Positions 35,148 to 47,200 of a stretch of 64,000 bases of DNA are shown piece by piece. The translations under genes and the position numbers were made by a program. Source of the DNA: Heterohyrax brucei (Eukaryota > Chordata > Mammalia > Hyracoidea > Procaviidae); contig CM053162.1 in NCBI GenBank assembly GCA_028571685.1, forward strand, positions 3,352,001 to 3,416,000, in the 5' to 3' direction. The notes beneath the pieces were generated by a model that was not told where the DNA came from, did no database searches, and saw only the letters and a list, made by a program, of their open reading frames with translations. Numbering within the stretch: the stretch's first letter is position 1; each line of letters starts with the position of its first letter.

Positions 35148-38100
35148 TTATAATAATGGTGTCATACAAAATTTGTCATTTTGTGTCTGGCTAATTTTGC
35201 TTAGCATAATTTCCTCTAGACGGCCCCATGCTGACAGATATTTCTCTAGGCCACTGTTGTTTCTTATCATTGCATAGTATTCTATTGTATGAATATAACA
35301 CAGTTTGTTTAACCATCTGTCTTTTAGATGGGCAATCGTAAATGCCTCCAACTTTTTTGCTATTGTGGAGAGCTACAATAAACTTTGGCATGCATGTATC
35401 TGTTTGAGTGATGACAGTTATTTCTTTGGGATATGTTCCAAAGAGTGGGATTGCTGGGTCACATGGTATTTCTATTTCTAGTTTTTGAAGAAAGTGTAAA
35501 ATTGATTTCCATAGTGGTTAAGCCATTTTGCAGTCCCACTAACAGTGTGGAAGAGTAGCCTTTCTCTGTGTGAGCATTCTCTCTCCAGTACAAAACCACA
35601 TCTTCTGTAACATTTCTCCACATCTTCTGTAACATTTATTATTTGGTGGTTTTGGGGTTATTGCCAGCTTTGTTAAGGTGAGATGCTATTTCTTTGTGGT
35701 TTTGATTTTGATTTTTCTGTTGACTAGCAATAGTGAGCATTTCCTCATGTTTCTGTTGGCAACTTGTGTGTCTTTGGTGAAATGCCTGTTCATGTCTTTT
35801 CCTATTTTTTAATTGAGTTATTTGTCTTGTTCTTGTTGAGATTTTGCAGTACCTGGTAGATTAGAGTTATTTGGTGATGTCAGGTAACATGTTGGACAAA
35901 TATTCGTTCCCACTTTGTAAGCAGTCTTTTGACTCTTTTGATGAGGGCTTTAGATGAGCATAAGCAATTAATTTTTAAGAGTTCTCAATTATTTATTTTC
36001 ATTTCTGGTGACTGAGCTTTGTTGGTGGTTTTTGGTAGACTATTGATACCATGGATTAGGGATTCTAGCCTCTTCCCAATTTTCTCTTTTAAGAATTTTA
36101 TTGTTTTATCTTTTATATTTAGGTCTTTGATCCATTTTGAGTTAGTTTCTATGCGTGGTGTGAGTTAAGGGTCTTGTTTCTTTCTTTTTTTTTTTTTTTT
36201 CTGCAGATGGGTATCCAGTTATGCCAACACCATTTGCTGAAGAGACAGTTTTTTCCCCGGTAGATAGCCTTTGGGCCTTTATCAAATATCAGCTGTCCAT
36301 GAGTGGATGAAGTCATATCTGGATTCTCAGTTCTGCTCCATTGATCTATGTGTCTGTTTTTGTGCCGGTACCAGGCTGTCTGGACTACTATGGCAGTGTA
36401 GCAAGTCTTAAGGTCAGGAAGTAAGGCTTCCCACTTTGTTAACTTTTCCTTAGTGATAATTTATTTATCCGTGGCTTCCTCCCTTTCCATATGAAGTTGG
36501 TGATTTGTTTCTCCATCTCATTAAAAAATGTCATTGGAATTTGAATACAGATTTCATTGTATGAATAGATTATGTTGGGAAGTATAGACATTTTCACAAT
36601 CTTAAGTCTTCCTATCCAAGAGCAAGGTAAGTTTCTCCATCTATGTAAATCACTTTTCATTTTTTTGCGGTAGGATCTTGTAGGTTTTTTTTTGCATAAC
36701 TCTTTTACATCTTTGGTTACATTTATTCCCAGGTATTTTATCATGCTGGAGGCTACAGTAAATGGTAGCGATCTCATGATTTCCTCTTTGATTGTCTCCG
36801 TGTTGATATAAAGGAATCCCACTGATTTATGTAGGTTTATGTTGTATCCTGATGCTTTGCTGAATGCTTTGATTTGATACGGTAGTTTTTTGATGGATTC
36901 TTTAGGGTTTTCTGTGTCATCCATAAACAGCAATACTTTAACTTCTTCATTACAAATTTGGATGCACTTTATTTCTTTACATGCCTAATTGTTCAGGATA
37001 GGTCCTCCAGAACAGTGTTAAATAGAAGTGGTGAAAATGGGCATCCTTGTCTAGTACCTGTTATTAAGGGGAATGTTTTCAGCTTCTCTCCAGTAAGTAT
37101 GATGTTAGCTCTTGGTTTAGTGTAGATGAACTTTATTATGTTTAGGAATTTCCCTTCTATTCCTATTTCAATGAGAGTTTTTAGCATTAATGTGTGTTGG
37201 ATTTTATCAAATGCCTTTACTACATCAATTGATAGAATCAGGTGGGTCTTCTGTTTTTTTAATATGGTTGATTACAATAATTGTTTTCCTAGTGTTGAAC
37301 CATCCCTGCATCCCTGGTATGATCCCTACTTGGTTGTGAAGAAGTATTTTTTTGATGTGTTGTTGAATTCTGTTAGCTGGGATTTTGCTAAGGATATTTT
37401 CAACTTAGTTCATGAGAGATACTGGTCTATAATTTTCCTTTTTTTGTGTGTTTCTTTACCTGGTTTTGGTACCAGGGTTATACTAGCTTCATAGAATGAA
37501 TCTGGGAGTATTCCATCCTTTTCCCTGCACTGGAATACCTTTACAAGTAGTGTTGTTTACTATTCTGTGAATGTTTGATAGAATTCTCTAGTGAAGCCAT
37601 CTGAGCCAGGGCTTTTTTTGGGTGGAACTTTTCTAATTACCGTTTTCTCTTTTTTGGTAATGGGTTTGTTTAGTTGTTCTAATTTTGCTAGTTTAGGTAG
37701 GCAGTGTTTTTCTAGAAAATTATCTATTTCCTCTAGGTTTTCAAATTTATTCAAGCATAATTTTTCATAGCATTTTTTTATGATTCTTTTCATTTCCATA
37801 AGGTCCATTGCGATATCACCCATCCTGCTTCTTGTTTGGCTTATTTGTTTCTTCTCCTGTGTTTCTTTTGTCAGTTTGGCCACTGGCTTATCGATGCTGT
37901 TGATCTTTTAAAAAAATCAGCTTTTGGACTTGTCTACTTTTTCATTTTTATATTTTCATTTCATTTATTTCTGCTCTAATTTTTTAATTGGCTTTCTTCT
38001 GGAGCCTGATGGGTTCTCTTGCTGAGATCTTTCTAGTTGTTCAAGTCAAAGAGTTAATTCTTTGATTTATGCCTTTTCTTCTTTTTGGATTTGTGTATTT

Positions 38101-39056
38101 ATTGAGAAGAAGTGATCTCTGAGCACTACTTTTACTGTGTCTCATAGATTTTGGTAGAATGTGTCTTCATTCTCATGTGATTCTATGAAATTCTTTATAG
38201 CATCTTTGGTTTCTGTCACTCAGTAGTTCTTGAGCAAAATGTTATTTAGTTTCCATGGTTTTGATTTTATTTGCTTCTTTTTTTTCTGTTTTTGATTTCT
38301 AGTTTTATGGCTTTATGGTTTGAGAAGAAGCTTTGCATTATTTCAGTATTTTGAATTTTGTTGAGGATTATTCTATGTCCTAATATGTGGTCAATTCGGG
38401 AGAACATTCCATGAGTATTGGGAAAGAAAGTATACCTGGCTGCTGGTGGATGAAGAGTTCTGAACATTTCTGTGAGGTCAGATTGGTTGATTGTGACATT
38501 TAGATCTCCCATGTGTTTACTAAGCTTTTGGGGGGGATATTTTGCCCTCTACTGGGAGTGGTATGTTTAAGTGTCCTACTATTATTGTGGAACTGCCTTT
38601 GTCTGTTTTCAGTTCAAATACTGTTTGTCTGGGTATTTTGGAACATTATCATTAGATGTGTAAGTATTCAGTATGGTTATATCTTCCTGCTGTGTTGAGC
38701 CTTTGACCATTGTATGGTGACCCTCTTGATCCTCTATGGTGGATTCAACTTTAAAGTGTATTTTGTCAGAGATTATTATTGCTACTCCTAGTCTTTTTTT
38801 TTTTAGTGTTATTAGCCTGACATATTTTTTCCAAACTTTGAGCTGTAGTTTGTGTCTTTGACTCTGAGGTGTGTCTTCTGCAAGCAACATATAGATGGGT
38901 CATTTGTTTGTTTGTTTTTATCCAATCTGCTACTCTCCTTCTCTTTATTGGTGCACTTAGTCCATTTACATTCAGTGTGATTATTGATATATATGATGTT
39001 AGTGCTGTTATTTTGATGCCTTTTTGGGGGTGTTGTGGACAGTTTCTCTGTTGCAT
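35148..39056 (-). pseudogene. L1 D ORF2 (endonuclease-reverse transcriptase), degraded
   Basis: ORF2p nicks DNA and reverse transcribes L1 RNA on the target. N-terminus: endonuclease start 'ISIITLNVNGLSAPIKRRRV' (about 38990). Later 'GDLNVTINQSD' (about 38500) and 'DHILGHR' are endonuclease motifs. RT blocks include '[14 protein letters not shown]' (about 37580) and '[15 protein letters not shown]' (about 37030). The catalytic F/YADD box is altered ('LFMDDTENP' at about 36920). The C-terminal domain ends near 35148. Multiple stops and frameshifts split it. Confidence 0.85.
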
Positions 39057-39059
39057 TCC

Positions 39060-39990
39060 ATTTTCTGTCCTGAGTCTTTTATCTTTATGTGTTTTCTTTT
39101 CATGGCTTTCAGTGTTTGTTTTCTTGAAGTTGTTATGATTTTGTGTCTTGCTTTTTAATATGTAGAATTATACATTTCTTTTGCAATTACTCCCTTAGCT
39201 ACTTTTATTAATCCAAAAGTAATCTAAACTTTGGTTTCTTTGTACCTCCTTGACTTCTTCCACATCTGGAAGGTCTATGTGTACATTTTTTAAACTCTGT
39301 TTTTCATATAAGTAGTTGTTGATTATATCCTCAAATATCTGAATTTCTGTTTCTTTGTGTTTTGCTTTAGATTATCATTTTTGGATTTCCTTTCCTGATG
39401 GATCTATATGCTCTGTTGAATGTTGGATGTTTAAGTTTATATCTAATGTTATTGATTTTCTAATTGAAGAACTTCCTCTAATGTTTCTTACCATTTGTGT
39501 TTTGTTCTTGCAAATTCTCTAAGTTTCTGTTGATCTGTGAAAATCTTAATTTCACCTTCATATTTGAGAGACAATTTTGATGGATACACAATTTTGGGTT
39601 GACAGTTTTATTTTTCCTTCAGGGCTTTCTATATGTTATTCCATGGTCTTATGGCAAGTACCATTTCAGCTGAGTGGTCTGAGGATAATTTTAATAATTT
39701 TCAATTGTAAGTTATTTTTTGTTTGAGTTTGGCTGCCCTTAGTTGTCTCTAGTTTTATGGAGCTTGCTTTTATTGTAAATTTGCTGAATTTCAGAGTGTT
39801 GCTGCTTAAGCATTTCTTGTAGCTTATTTATTTTTTCAGTGTACCCTGCTGAGTTTTACCCAATGTCTCCCCTGATATCTAGCACAGCTCTGTACATCAA
39901 GCTTTTGTATTCTGTCTCTGATAGTTGCCAGAACTCTTCTTCATCTGGGAAATCCACCGATACTGTATTTGGAAAGTTTTCAGAAGCCAT
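39060..39990 (-). pseudogene. L1 D ORF1, degraded
   Basis: The minus-strand start 'MASENF' corresponds to the ATG at 39988-39990. Sequence downstream has the A-rich, stop-broken composition of L1 ORF1 (an RNA-binding coiled-coil protein). No long frame remains, so domains cannot be placed. Confidence 0.55.
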
Positions 39991-39999
39991 GGTAGTCTG

Positions 40000-41302
40000 C
40001 CTCTTTAGGTGTTCAGTGATTGATTATTGCCTTTGAGCCATCAGGAGGTTGTAGTTTTGGAGAGACTTTATCATTCAGTTGATCTGTCTGGTATCTCTCT
40101 TTCAGGGTTGGATTGTAGTGTCTCCATGCAATCTTATTATTTTCTCTTCCTTGATCTTACTGTACTGCACTGGGCTGCCACCACAGTCCACAGGCGGGCA
40201 GTTCATATGTGCTGCTGCTTCCAGAGCAGCTCCTGTGTAGGTGAGGTTGTGCCTGATTTCAGCAGCACAACCACCTCTTCTGCCTCTGAGCTGAGGCTGT
40301 TGCTTGCTCAGACACTGTGCTTTTGCTGCCCCTTCAAAGTAGACAAGACATAAGCATCACTGCTGCAGCTGTCTCTGTGTTGGGCAGTTCCTTGCTGAGC
40401 CTCAGTCTCAGCCTCAGCTCTCGGGTAGGGAGAAGAAGCACATGTGCCTTCTTCCCCAAGACACAACCCTTGGGACTGTTTCTGATGCCTCTGGGCTTGG
40501 CAGGGATCTTGGGGACCTCTGTTGATGCCTTGCTGATTGGGGATGTTCTGCATGGCCTTATCTGTAGCTCCTGGGTCACTCATGTGTCCTCTTTGTCATT
40601 ACCTCTGCTGCCTCTGGGCTGGGCTGGTTTCCCACAGAGCCTAGTCACGACCACAGCTCATAGGTGGAGGAGGGGTCATGCACACCCACACCACCTCTCC
40701 TGGGTCATATACTTACCCTGTGTTACTGTCGCTGCTGCCCCAGGGGCATGTGTGTTCCCAAAGCCTCCCCTGTCTCCAGGCTGCATGTGCTCTCCTGCTG
40801 CTGTCTGGGCACTTGTGCACATTCCTTCTTCACTTCTCCCATTACCACGGGACCTGAGCCTTCTTGGTCTGGGCCACTCTAAGGTCTGCAGAGCCACTAG
40901 GTCCTAGTGCTCACTGATTCCCAGACTGGTCTCATGACCCTCTGACCTGTGTAGAAGCCTTCTGTCCTGGGCTTCTTTCTTTAGGCAGGTGTGGATCACC
41001 TTTGCTTTCAGACCTGGTGGCGTCTCTTGGTCCCATGCTGCAAATTTGTTTTAGTTGGGCATTTTTACTGTGTCCATTTCACCTTCCCTGCACAGGACCC
41101 TTTGTTTAGAACCCCACTGTTTCCTCCTTGGTGGTCTTGCCCTCCTGCAGTATTTCTGTTGCCCAGTTCATTCTTAGGTGTTTAGCAGACGTTTAGGCCT
41201 CCTGGAGTGCACACTTTGGTTGATTTAATTGATTTTGCCAGTCTTTGTTTTTAGAGGTTCAGCAGGGTTCTGTGGCTACACCATCTTGACTCTTCCTCTC
41301 TG
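40000..41302 (-). promoter_or_regulatory. L1 D 5'UTR (internal promoter region)
   Basis: The most GC- and CpG-rich stretch around, upstream of ORF1 and ending at the L1 5' terminus, so it is the 5'UTR with the internal Pol II promoter. It does not resemble the 5'UTR shared by L1 A and L1 E. An antisense open frame of 196 codons (40317-40907 plus) crosses it. Confidence 0.6.
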
Positions 41303-41319
41303 GTGGTTTGGTTTAAATT

Positions 41320-41870
41320 GCATGTTTAAAGTGTACAGTTAGATGTTTTGACATATGTATACAAAATACACCATTGTGACAACAAGATAATGAACATACT
41401 CATCACCCCAAATGTTTCCTTGTGTCCTCATAAATGCCTACCTTCTGCCTCTCTGTATACATCCCTGACCACCAATATGCTTTTTGTTATCACAGATTAG
41501 TTTGTACTTGTTAGAGTTTCAAAATGAAAAAATACAGTATGTGTTCTTCATTGTCTGGCTTCTCTGAAGGAACAAAATTATGAGATTCATTTGTGTTTTT
41601 GCATGTATTTGGGTTACATTACATTCCTTTTATTGCTGAATAGTACTCCATTGCGTGAATATATCATAATTTGTTTATCCTTTTACCTTTTGATGGATTG
41701 CTGAATTGCTTACAGTTTTTGAGTATTGCAAATAAGGTTGCTATGAACAACCACATACAAGTATTTGTATAGAAATATTTTTTCATTTCTTTTGAGTAAA
41801 TAGCTAGGAGTGTAATAACAATGCTATATAGTAGGCATATATTTAACATTTTAAGTAGCCAGTGAGAACA
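41320..41870 (-). repeat. Old L1M fragment
   Basis: 'atgttttgacatatgtatac', 'aatacaccattgtgacaac', 'gctgaatagtactccattgc' and 'gtgaatatatcataatttgt', then 'gcaaataaggttgctatgaa', mark an old L1 3' end in reverse. Confidence 0.65.
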
Positions 41871-41894
41871 TTAATTTTTATACTAGTGAAAAAG

Positions 41895-42030
41895 TAAATA
41901 TAATTTAAATATTGTGACATGTGCATATAATGGAAAACTATGGAATCTTTAAAAATTATGTGGATTTATATTTGGTAGAGAAATACAGTTTTGCAAGAGA
42001 AAAGGCAGGTTATAGAATGTCACCAAAATA
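41895..42030 (+). repeat. Old L1M fragment, opposite strand
   Basis: 'catataatggaaaactatgg' followed by 'aatctttaaaaattatgtgg' resembles the forward L1 ORF2 end ('aatggaatactatgcag..'). Confidence 0.4.
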
Positions 42031-42214
42031 TTACTGATATTTATTGTTTACTTTTTTTTTCTTTGATGGTTGGGTGTGTTTTTGTTGTCTGGTTTTGCAA
42101 AAAGTAAAAGTATTTTCATACTATCCCACCAATAAAACTATTCTAATTTTCAAAATTGGCAAAGGGTTGGTTGATTAAGGACACAATTAATTTAATGGTC
42201 ACATGTACTAAAGG

Positions 42215-42430
42215 CAGAATCCCTAGGTGGTGCAAATGGTTTACCCGTTTGGCTGCTAACTGAAAGGCTGGGGTTTCTTGTTCACCCAGAGTTGGCTTGG
42301 AAAAAAGGTCTAGTGATCTACTTTTGAAAAATGATCCATTGAATATCTTGTGGACCATAATTCTACTATGACATACATTGGATTGCCATGACTTGAAATT
42401 GACTTGGTGACAACTGGTTTTAATATAGGC
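42215..42430 (+). repeat. AfroSINE, long-body type
   Basis: 'tccctaggtggtgcaaatgg', 'gtttggctgctaactgaaag' and 'gtctagtgatctacttttga', then 'ggattgccatgacttgaaat'. Same variant as 22648. Confidence 0.8.
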
Positions 42431-42838
42431 ATTTTTGGAGTGTAGAAACTAATGGAATGGTAAATTAACCATTACCATATTGTATTTATTATTATTATAA
42501 ATTATATACTTTTCACTGAAAAAGAACATGTTTTTGGTGTACAAGAAGAGAAACAGTACCAACAAAGAATGTTAATAATATCTTGACTATTTGCAGCTCA
42601 AACACTGAAGTAACAACTAATGCAGATCTATGCAACCAATTATTTATTTATATTGGAAGAATAAGGATATGGCTAAAGATATGGATACTTAAGGACAGCA
42701 AAGTTTGCTGGGTTACTATATGTCAGAAAAGCTCTTTGGTACAAGGCTACCAAAATGAGGTATGAAGGACATTTAGCTTTGAGAAAATCCAGGTAGTCCT
42801 GATATAATGATATAGAAAATTTCAAGGTTAATGTAATA
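42431..42838. other. Unannotated stretch
   Basis: No gene or repeat recognised. Confidence 0.4.
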
Positions 42839-42844
42839 TAGTGA

Positions 42845-43217
42845 TGATGGTACCAGCCATCAGACGAACAGAGCTGAGGGGAAAGCGCGGGAGCTGAATA
42901 AGGCCGAAACAATCACATCAGGGGGGACTCAGTCAAGCTGAGACGTTTATTTCTTTTCTGAGCAAACTTTTATACAGCACACACTTCTTTGTTTATTCTT
43001 AACTCTGGTCTTTCTCACGCACCTGTGTTCCCTAGTTCTCAAAACCTGTGCTCTAATAATTAGCCCTATCCAAGGACAGCCACATGTTGTTATTCTTTCT
43101 TGGGATATTGCTAAGCAGTCAGTTCTCATGACCTTGCTGGCACAATATTTTTCTTAAGTGAGCCTTGCCCAGTAAATTTCTCTAAGATTTTCTTTAAGAT
43201 GATTTCGGCTCCCGACA
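42845..43217 (-). mobile_element. Solo LTR, class II (ERV2/ERVK, betaretrovirus-like)
   Basis: On the minus strand the LTR starts TGTCGGGAGCCG at 43217 and ends GGTACCATCA at 42845, 373 bp, with perfect TG...CA ends. It is flanked by the 6-bp duplication TAGTGA at 42839-42844 and 43218-43223, the length made by class II retroviruses. A TATA box (minus 'tataaaag', 42967-42974) and an AATAAA polyadenylation signal (42946-42951) lie close together, before a short GC-richer R-U5 end. No internal viral sequence remains. The perfect duplication and intact signals suggest a fairly recent insertion compared with its neighbours. Confidence 0.9.
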
Positions 43218-44519
43218 TAGTGACAATCACTTATGTTGTGCTTTATTGTTTTCCAAACACATCCACATGTAAGCTTGCTTAGTCTTGCAAAACCACTTTG
43301 AAGAGGCAGGACAAGGATTTTATTTTGACAACAATTTGATAGATGAATAGTGTCTAGCCCATAGAAGGCAAACAAATTGAGAGGCAGAGCCAACATAGAG
43401 GAGTAGTCAGGTGCTTCCTGTGATTTCTCTAACAACAAATACCAAAAAAGAATAAATGAATCAGTTACATGACATTCTAACAGCCCTGAACACCAAAGTG
43501 AAAGCTAATGAATCAGACTGAGTGATGGGGAAAGGAGAGTAGGTCCAGAAGCACTTATGACTGGCCAAACCTTACACTGGGCATCAGCTGAAGCCAGCAT
43601 GGTAAAAAGAGCAGTGGCATTCGGAGGGCATCCTCCTTTGCCTGAGAGACTAAGGCTTGAGTCTCCAGAACTGCTGAAAAACAGCACCTGATTATCAAAA
43701 GCTAGCCAAAGCCAGCCAAGTGCTGTCGAGTCGGAATCAAAAACTAGGTGGCTTACATTTACCTCCCATGAATGGATATAAAATTTCCTTTGGGATAAAC
43801 TTCTTCCCTTTTCCCAACACTTGCCCCTCTCTTCTCTACTCTGCGCTTGGCTCTGGAGTCTGATTCTATTACCCAAGCCCAAAGCAGGATTCCTTATACA
43901 CTCCCTGAGCCATTCTCCTGGATTTGGAGAGGGAACAATGTAACAAACAGGGAGAAGGGAGAAAAAGTCTTCAGACTTACCTAAACCAGAAAGTCAGAGA
44001 AGAAATGGAGCCTTTGGAGCAGGCATAAGGGAACTCACCTTCCTCACACTCAGGGTCAGCTGCTAGCCCCCTGACTTTCCTAGCACATGTAGCCTGTGTC
44101 TATACCAGTCACCCAGGCTAATCTAGGACAGTAGGGGAGAGCTGACTACCTACCTGGACACCTGAGTTGAATCCGTTAAAAAAAAAGGTAAACAGACTCC
44201 TCAGCCCCCATGTTTAATAACAGCTTTAACCACCTGGTGACAAGATGTTAGACCTTCAAAGACACCAACAACCAAACTAGCATACTATTGGACTATTTGG
44301 ACATTTCAAAATAAAACAAGAAGCTAGAACACAGCAAGGAAACAGAAAACAAATAAATACAACTTATTGAGGGCTCAGAGACTATAGTCAATATCAAATT
44401 ACTTAAAGAGGCAGATCACAATGGCTTTAGAAAGCTCCTAAAACCATCAAATTTTCCAGATGAAGAGAATTTCCTGGAACCAGCAGAGCTAGAAGTGGTA
44501 GTGATAGAGTGGACAACAC

Positions 44520-45545
44520 CAAACCTGTTTTTTTGAAAAGGTCAACAAAATTGAAAAGCTATTGGCCAAACTAACAAAAGAAAAATAGGTGAGGAAGCAG
44601 ATGACTTCAATAAGAAATGAGATGGGCAATATCACAACAGACCCAAATGAAATTTAAATTTAAAATTTAAAAAATAGCAGACCCTAACAAATTTAAAAAA
44701 CTAGAGGAAATGGACAACTTTCTAGAAACACATTACCTATATTCGTTAACACAGAAAGAGGTATAACAACTAGACAAACATGTCACAAAAGAAGAGATTG
44801 AAATGGTAATTTAAAAACTTCCAACCAAAAAAAGAACCTGACCCTGATAACATCACTGAAGATTTCTACCTAACTTTTAGAGAAGAATTAACACCAGTAT
44901 TACTAGAGGTATTTCAGATGAGAGAAAGGAATGGAACACTACCAAAATCATTCTGTGGAACAAGCATAAAGACAGCACAAAAAAGGAAAATTACAGACTC
45001 ATACCTCTCATGAACTTAGATGCAAAAATCCACACACCACAAAAAGGAACCAATATTATTCTACAACATATCAAAAAAATAATTCACCATGACCAAGAGG
45101 GATTCATGCCAAAGATGCAGCAATGGCTCCACATTAGAAAAACAATCTATGAAATCAACCACAAAAGTAAAACAAAAAGGAACAACCACTTGATGTTATC
45201 AATTGATCCAGAAAAGTCACTTGAAAAAGCACAAACCCCATTCACATTAAAAACTCTCAGTAAACTAGAAATAGAAGAAAAATTCCCCTGCATAATGAAG
45301 GACATTTTTACCAATACATCAGTCAATATTATCCTAAGTGGAGAGAATTTGAAAGCCTTCCTCCTGAGAACAGAAAACAGACGAGGAGGGCCTTTGTCAC
45401 CACTTTTATTCAACATTGTGCTGAAGGTTCTAGTCAGAGAAATCAGGCAAGACAAAGGAATAAAGGGCATACGAATTGGCAAGAAAGAAGTAAAAGTATC
45501 TCTATTTGGAAATGATAGGATTTTATATGCTAAAAATCGTAAAGA

Positions 45546-45585
<40 letters not shown>

Positions 45586-47200
45586 GTTATTGGAACTAAT
45601 ATAAGAGTTCAGCAAATTCCCAGAAAAGAAGGTAAGCATAGACAAAAGTGTTACTTTTACAGCAACAAAGGGATCTTCAGAGAGGAAACCACCAAATCAA
45701 TAACATTTACTGAAGTATCCAAGAATACAAAATATTTGACAATAAATGTAAATAGAGATGTTAAAGACCTATGCAAAGAAAATTACAAGACACTATGGCA
45801 AGAAAACAAAAGAGACCTATGAAAATGCAGTAACACACCTTGCTCATGGATAGGAAGACTCAACATCATGGAAATGTCTATTCTACCCAAAACAATCTAT
45901 AGATAGAATGCAATCCTGATCCAAATTCCAGTGGTATTTTTAATGAGACAGAGAAATAAATCATCAACTTTCTTTAGACAGGGAAGAAGCCTAGAATCAG
46001 TAAAGTATTACTGAAGAAGAAGAATGAAGTGGGAGGCCTCACGCTACATAACTTTAGAACCTATTACACTGCCACATTAGTAAAAAAGCCTAGTACTGGT
46101 ACAACAGATAAACTAATGAAACAGAATTGAGAATGCAAACAAAATCATCCATTTATGAGCTGCTGATATTTGACAAAAGCCTAGTGTTCACAAATTGGGG
46201 AAAAGACAGTCTCTTTAACAAATGGTGTTAGCATAACTGGGTATCCATCTGTGAAAAAAATGAAATAAGATCTATATTTTACAAGATGCACAAAAATTAA
46301 CTTAAAGTGGATCAGAGACCTAAATATCAGATCTAAAAGGATAAAGTTCATGGAAGAAAATATAGAGACAATGCTGAGAGCATTCTTACATGTAATAAAC
46401 AGGATAGAAAACATTAGTAACATACAAAAACACAGGAAGAGAAAATAGATAACTAGGAAGTCCTAAAAATGGAACATTTATGCTCATCCAAGGATTTTGC
46501 CAAGAGTAAAAATACAACCTACTACCTGGGAAAATAATTTTGGCTATGACAAATCCAATCAGTGTCTGATCTCCAAATTGTACAAGATGCTGCAAAATCT
46601 CACCAACGAAAAGACAATTAACCCAATTAAAAAATGGGATATTTCAGCAAAGAAGGCATTCAGGCAGCCAACAGGTTCATGAGGAAATGTTTATGACAAT
46701 TAGCCATCTAGAGAGATCCAAATCTAAACTACAATTGGATACCATCTCACCCCAGCAAGGCTGGTGTTAAACCTAAAAGACACAAAATAATAAATGTTGG
46801 AGAGGCTGTAGAGAGACTGGAACACATACACTGCTGGTGGGAATGTAAAACAGTACAGCCACTTCAGAAATAAGTTTAGTGCTCTCTTAAGAAACTAGAA
46901 AGGGAAATATACAATCCAACAGTCCCACTTTTCAGAATATATCCTAAGGAAATAAGGACTGTCACATGAGTACATACTTTCACACCAATGTTTATTGAAG
47001 CATTGGTCATAATAGCAAAATGATGGAATCAACCTAGGTGGCCATTATGGGATAAATGGGTAAGCAAACTATGATAAATTCACACAATGGAATACTATGC
47101 AATGACAAAGAACAAGGATGAATTTGGGAAACATAACATGGAGTAGTCCAAAAGAAACTATGCTGAGTGAAATTAGTCAGCTGCAAAACAGCACTGATAA
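44520..47200 (+). pseudogene. L1 E ORF2, RT and C-terminal domains, broken
   Basis: The longest open frame is 45010-45822 (270 codons). It carries RT blocks such as 'NTSVNIILSGENLKAFLLRT' and 'GGPLSPLLFNIVLKVL' in place of GCPLSPLLFN. The catalytic F/YADD box is mutated ('LFGNDRILYAKN', about 45505). Directly after it a (CA)n run encodes repeated Thr-His. Downstream, stops and shifts break the C-terminal domain. No activity is possible. Confidence 0.85.
45548..45585. repeat. (CA)n microsatellite inside the RT frame
   Basis: About 18 ACs in a row, in frame with the L1 E RT coding sequence (Thr-His repeat). Confidence 0.95.

Larger units (their letters stand above)
34505..41302 (-). mobile_element. 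L1 D, near-full-length
   Basis: A 6.8-kb minus-strand L1. The 3'UTR runs 34505 to about 35140, ORF2 about 35148-39056, ORF1 about 39060-39990, and a GC-rich 5'UTR about 40000-41302. The 5' end ('agtcaagatggtgtagcc' on the minus strand) is at the usual L1 start. No poly-A is seen at the left end, so it is slightly 3'-truncated or the tail has decayed. It lies next to older L1M sequence (41310 on). Confidence 0.85.

Noticed and set aside
40317..40907. 196-codon plus-strand frame as a host gene
   Set aside because: It is antisense to the L1 D 5'UTR, whose GC-rich sequence has few stops. It is kept only as a finding about L1.
43730..43770. AfroSINE fragment suggested by 'gctgtcgagtcggaatc'
   Set aside because: The surrounding sequence aligns with the L1 E 5'UTR on both sides and there is no further SINE sequence; probably a coincidental short match.
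45548..45585. Thr-His repeat as a protein feature
   Set aside because: It is a CA microsatellite in a dead L1.
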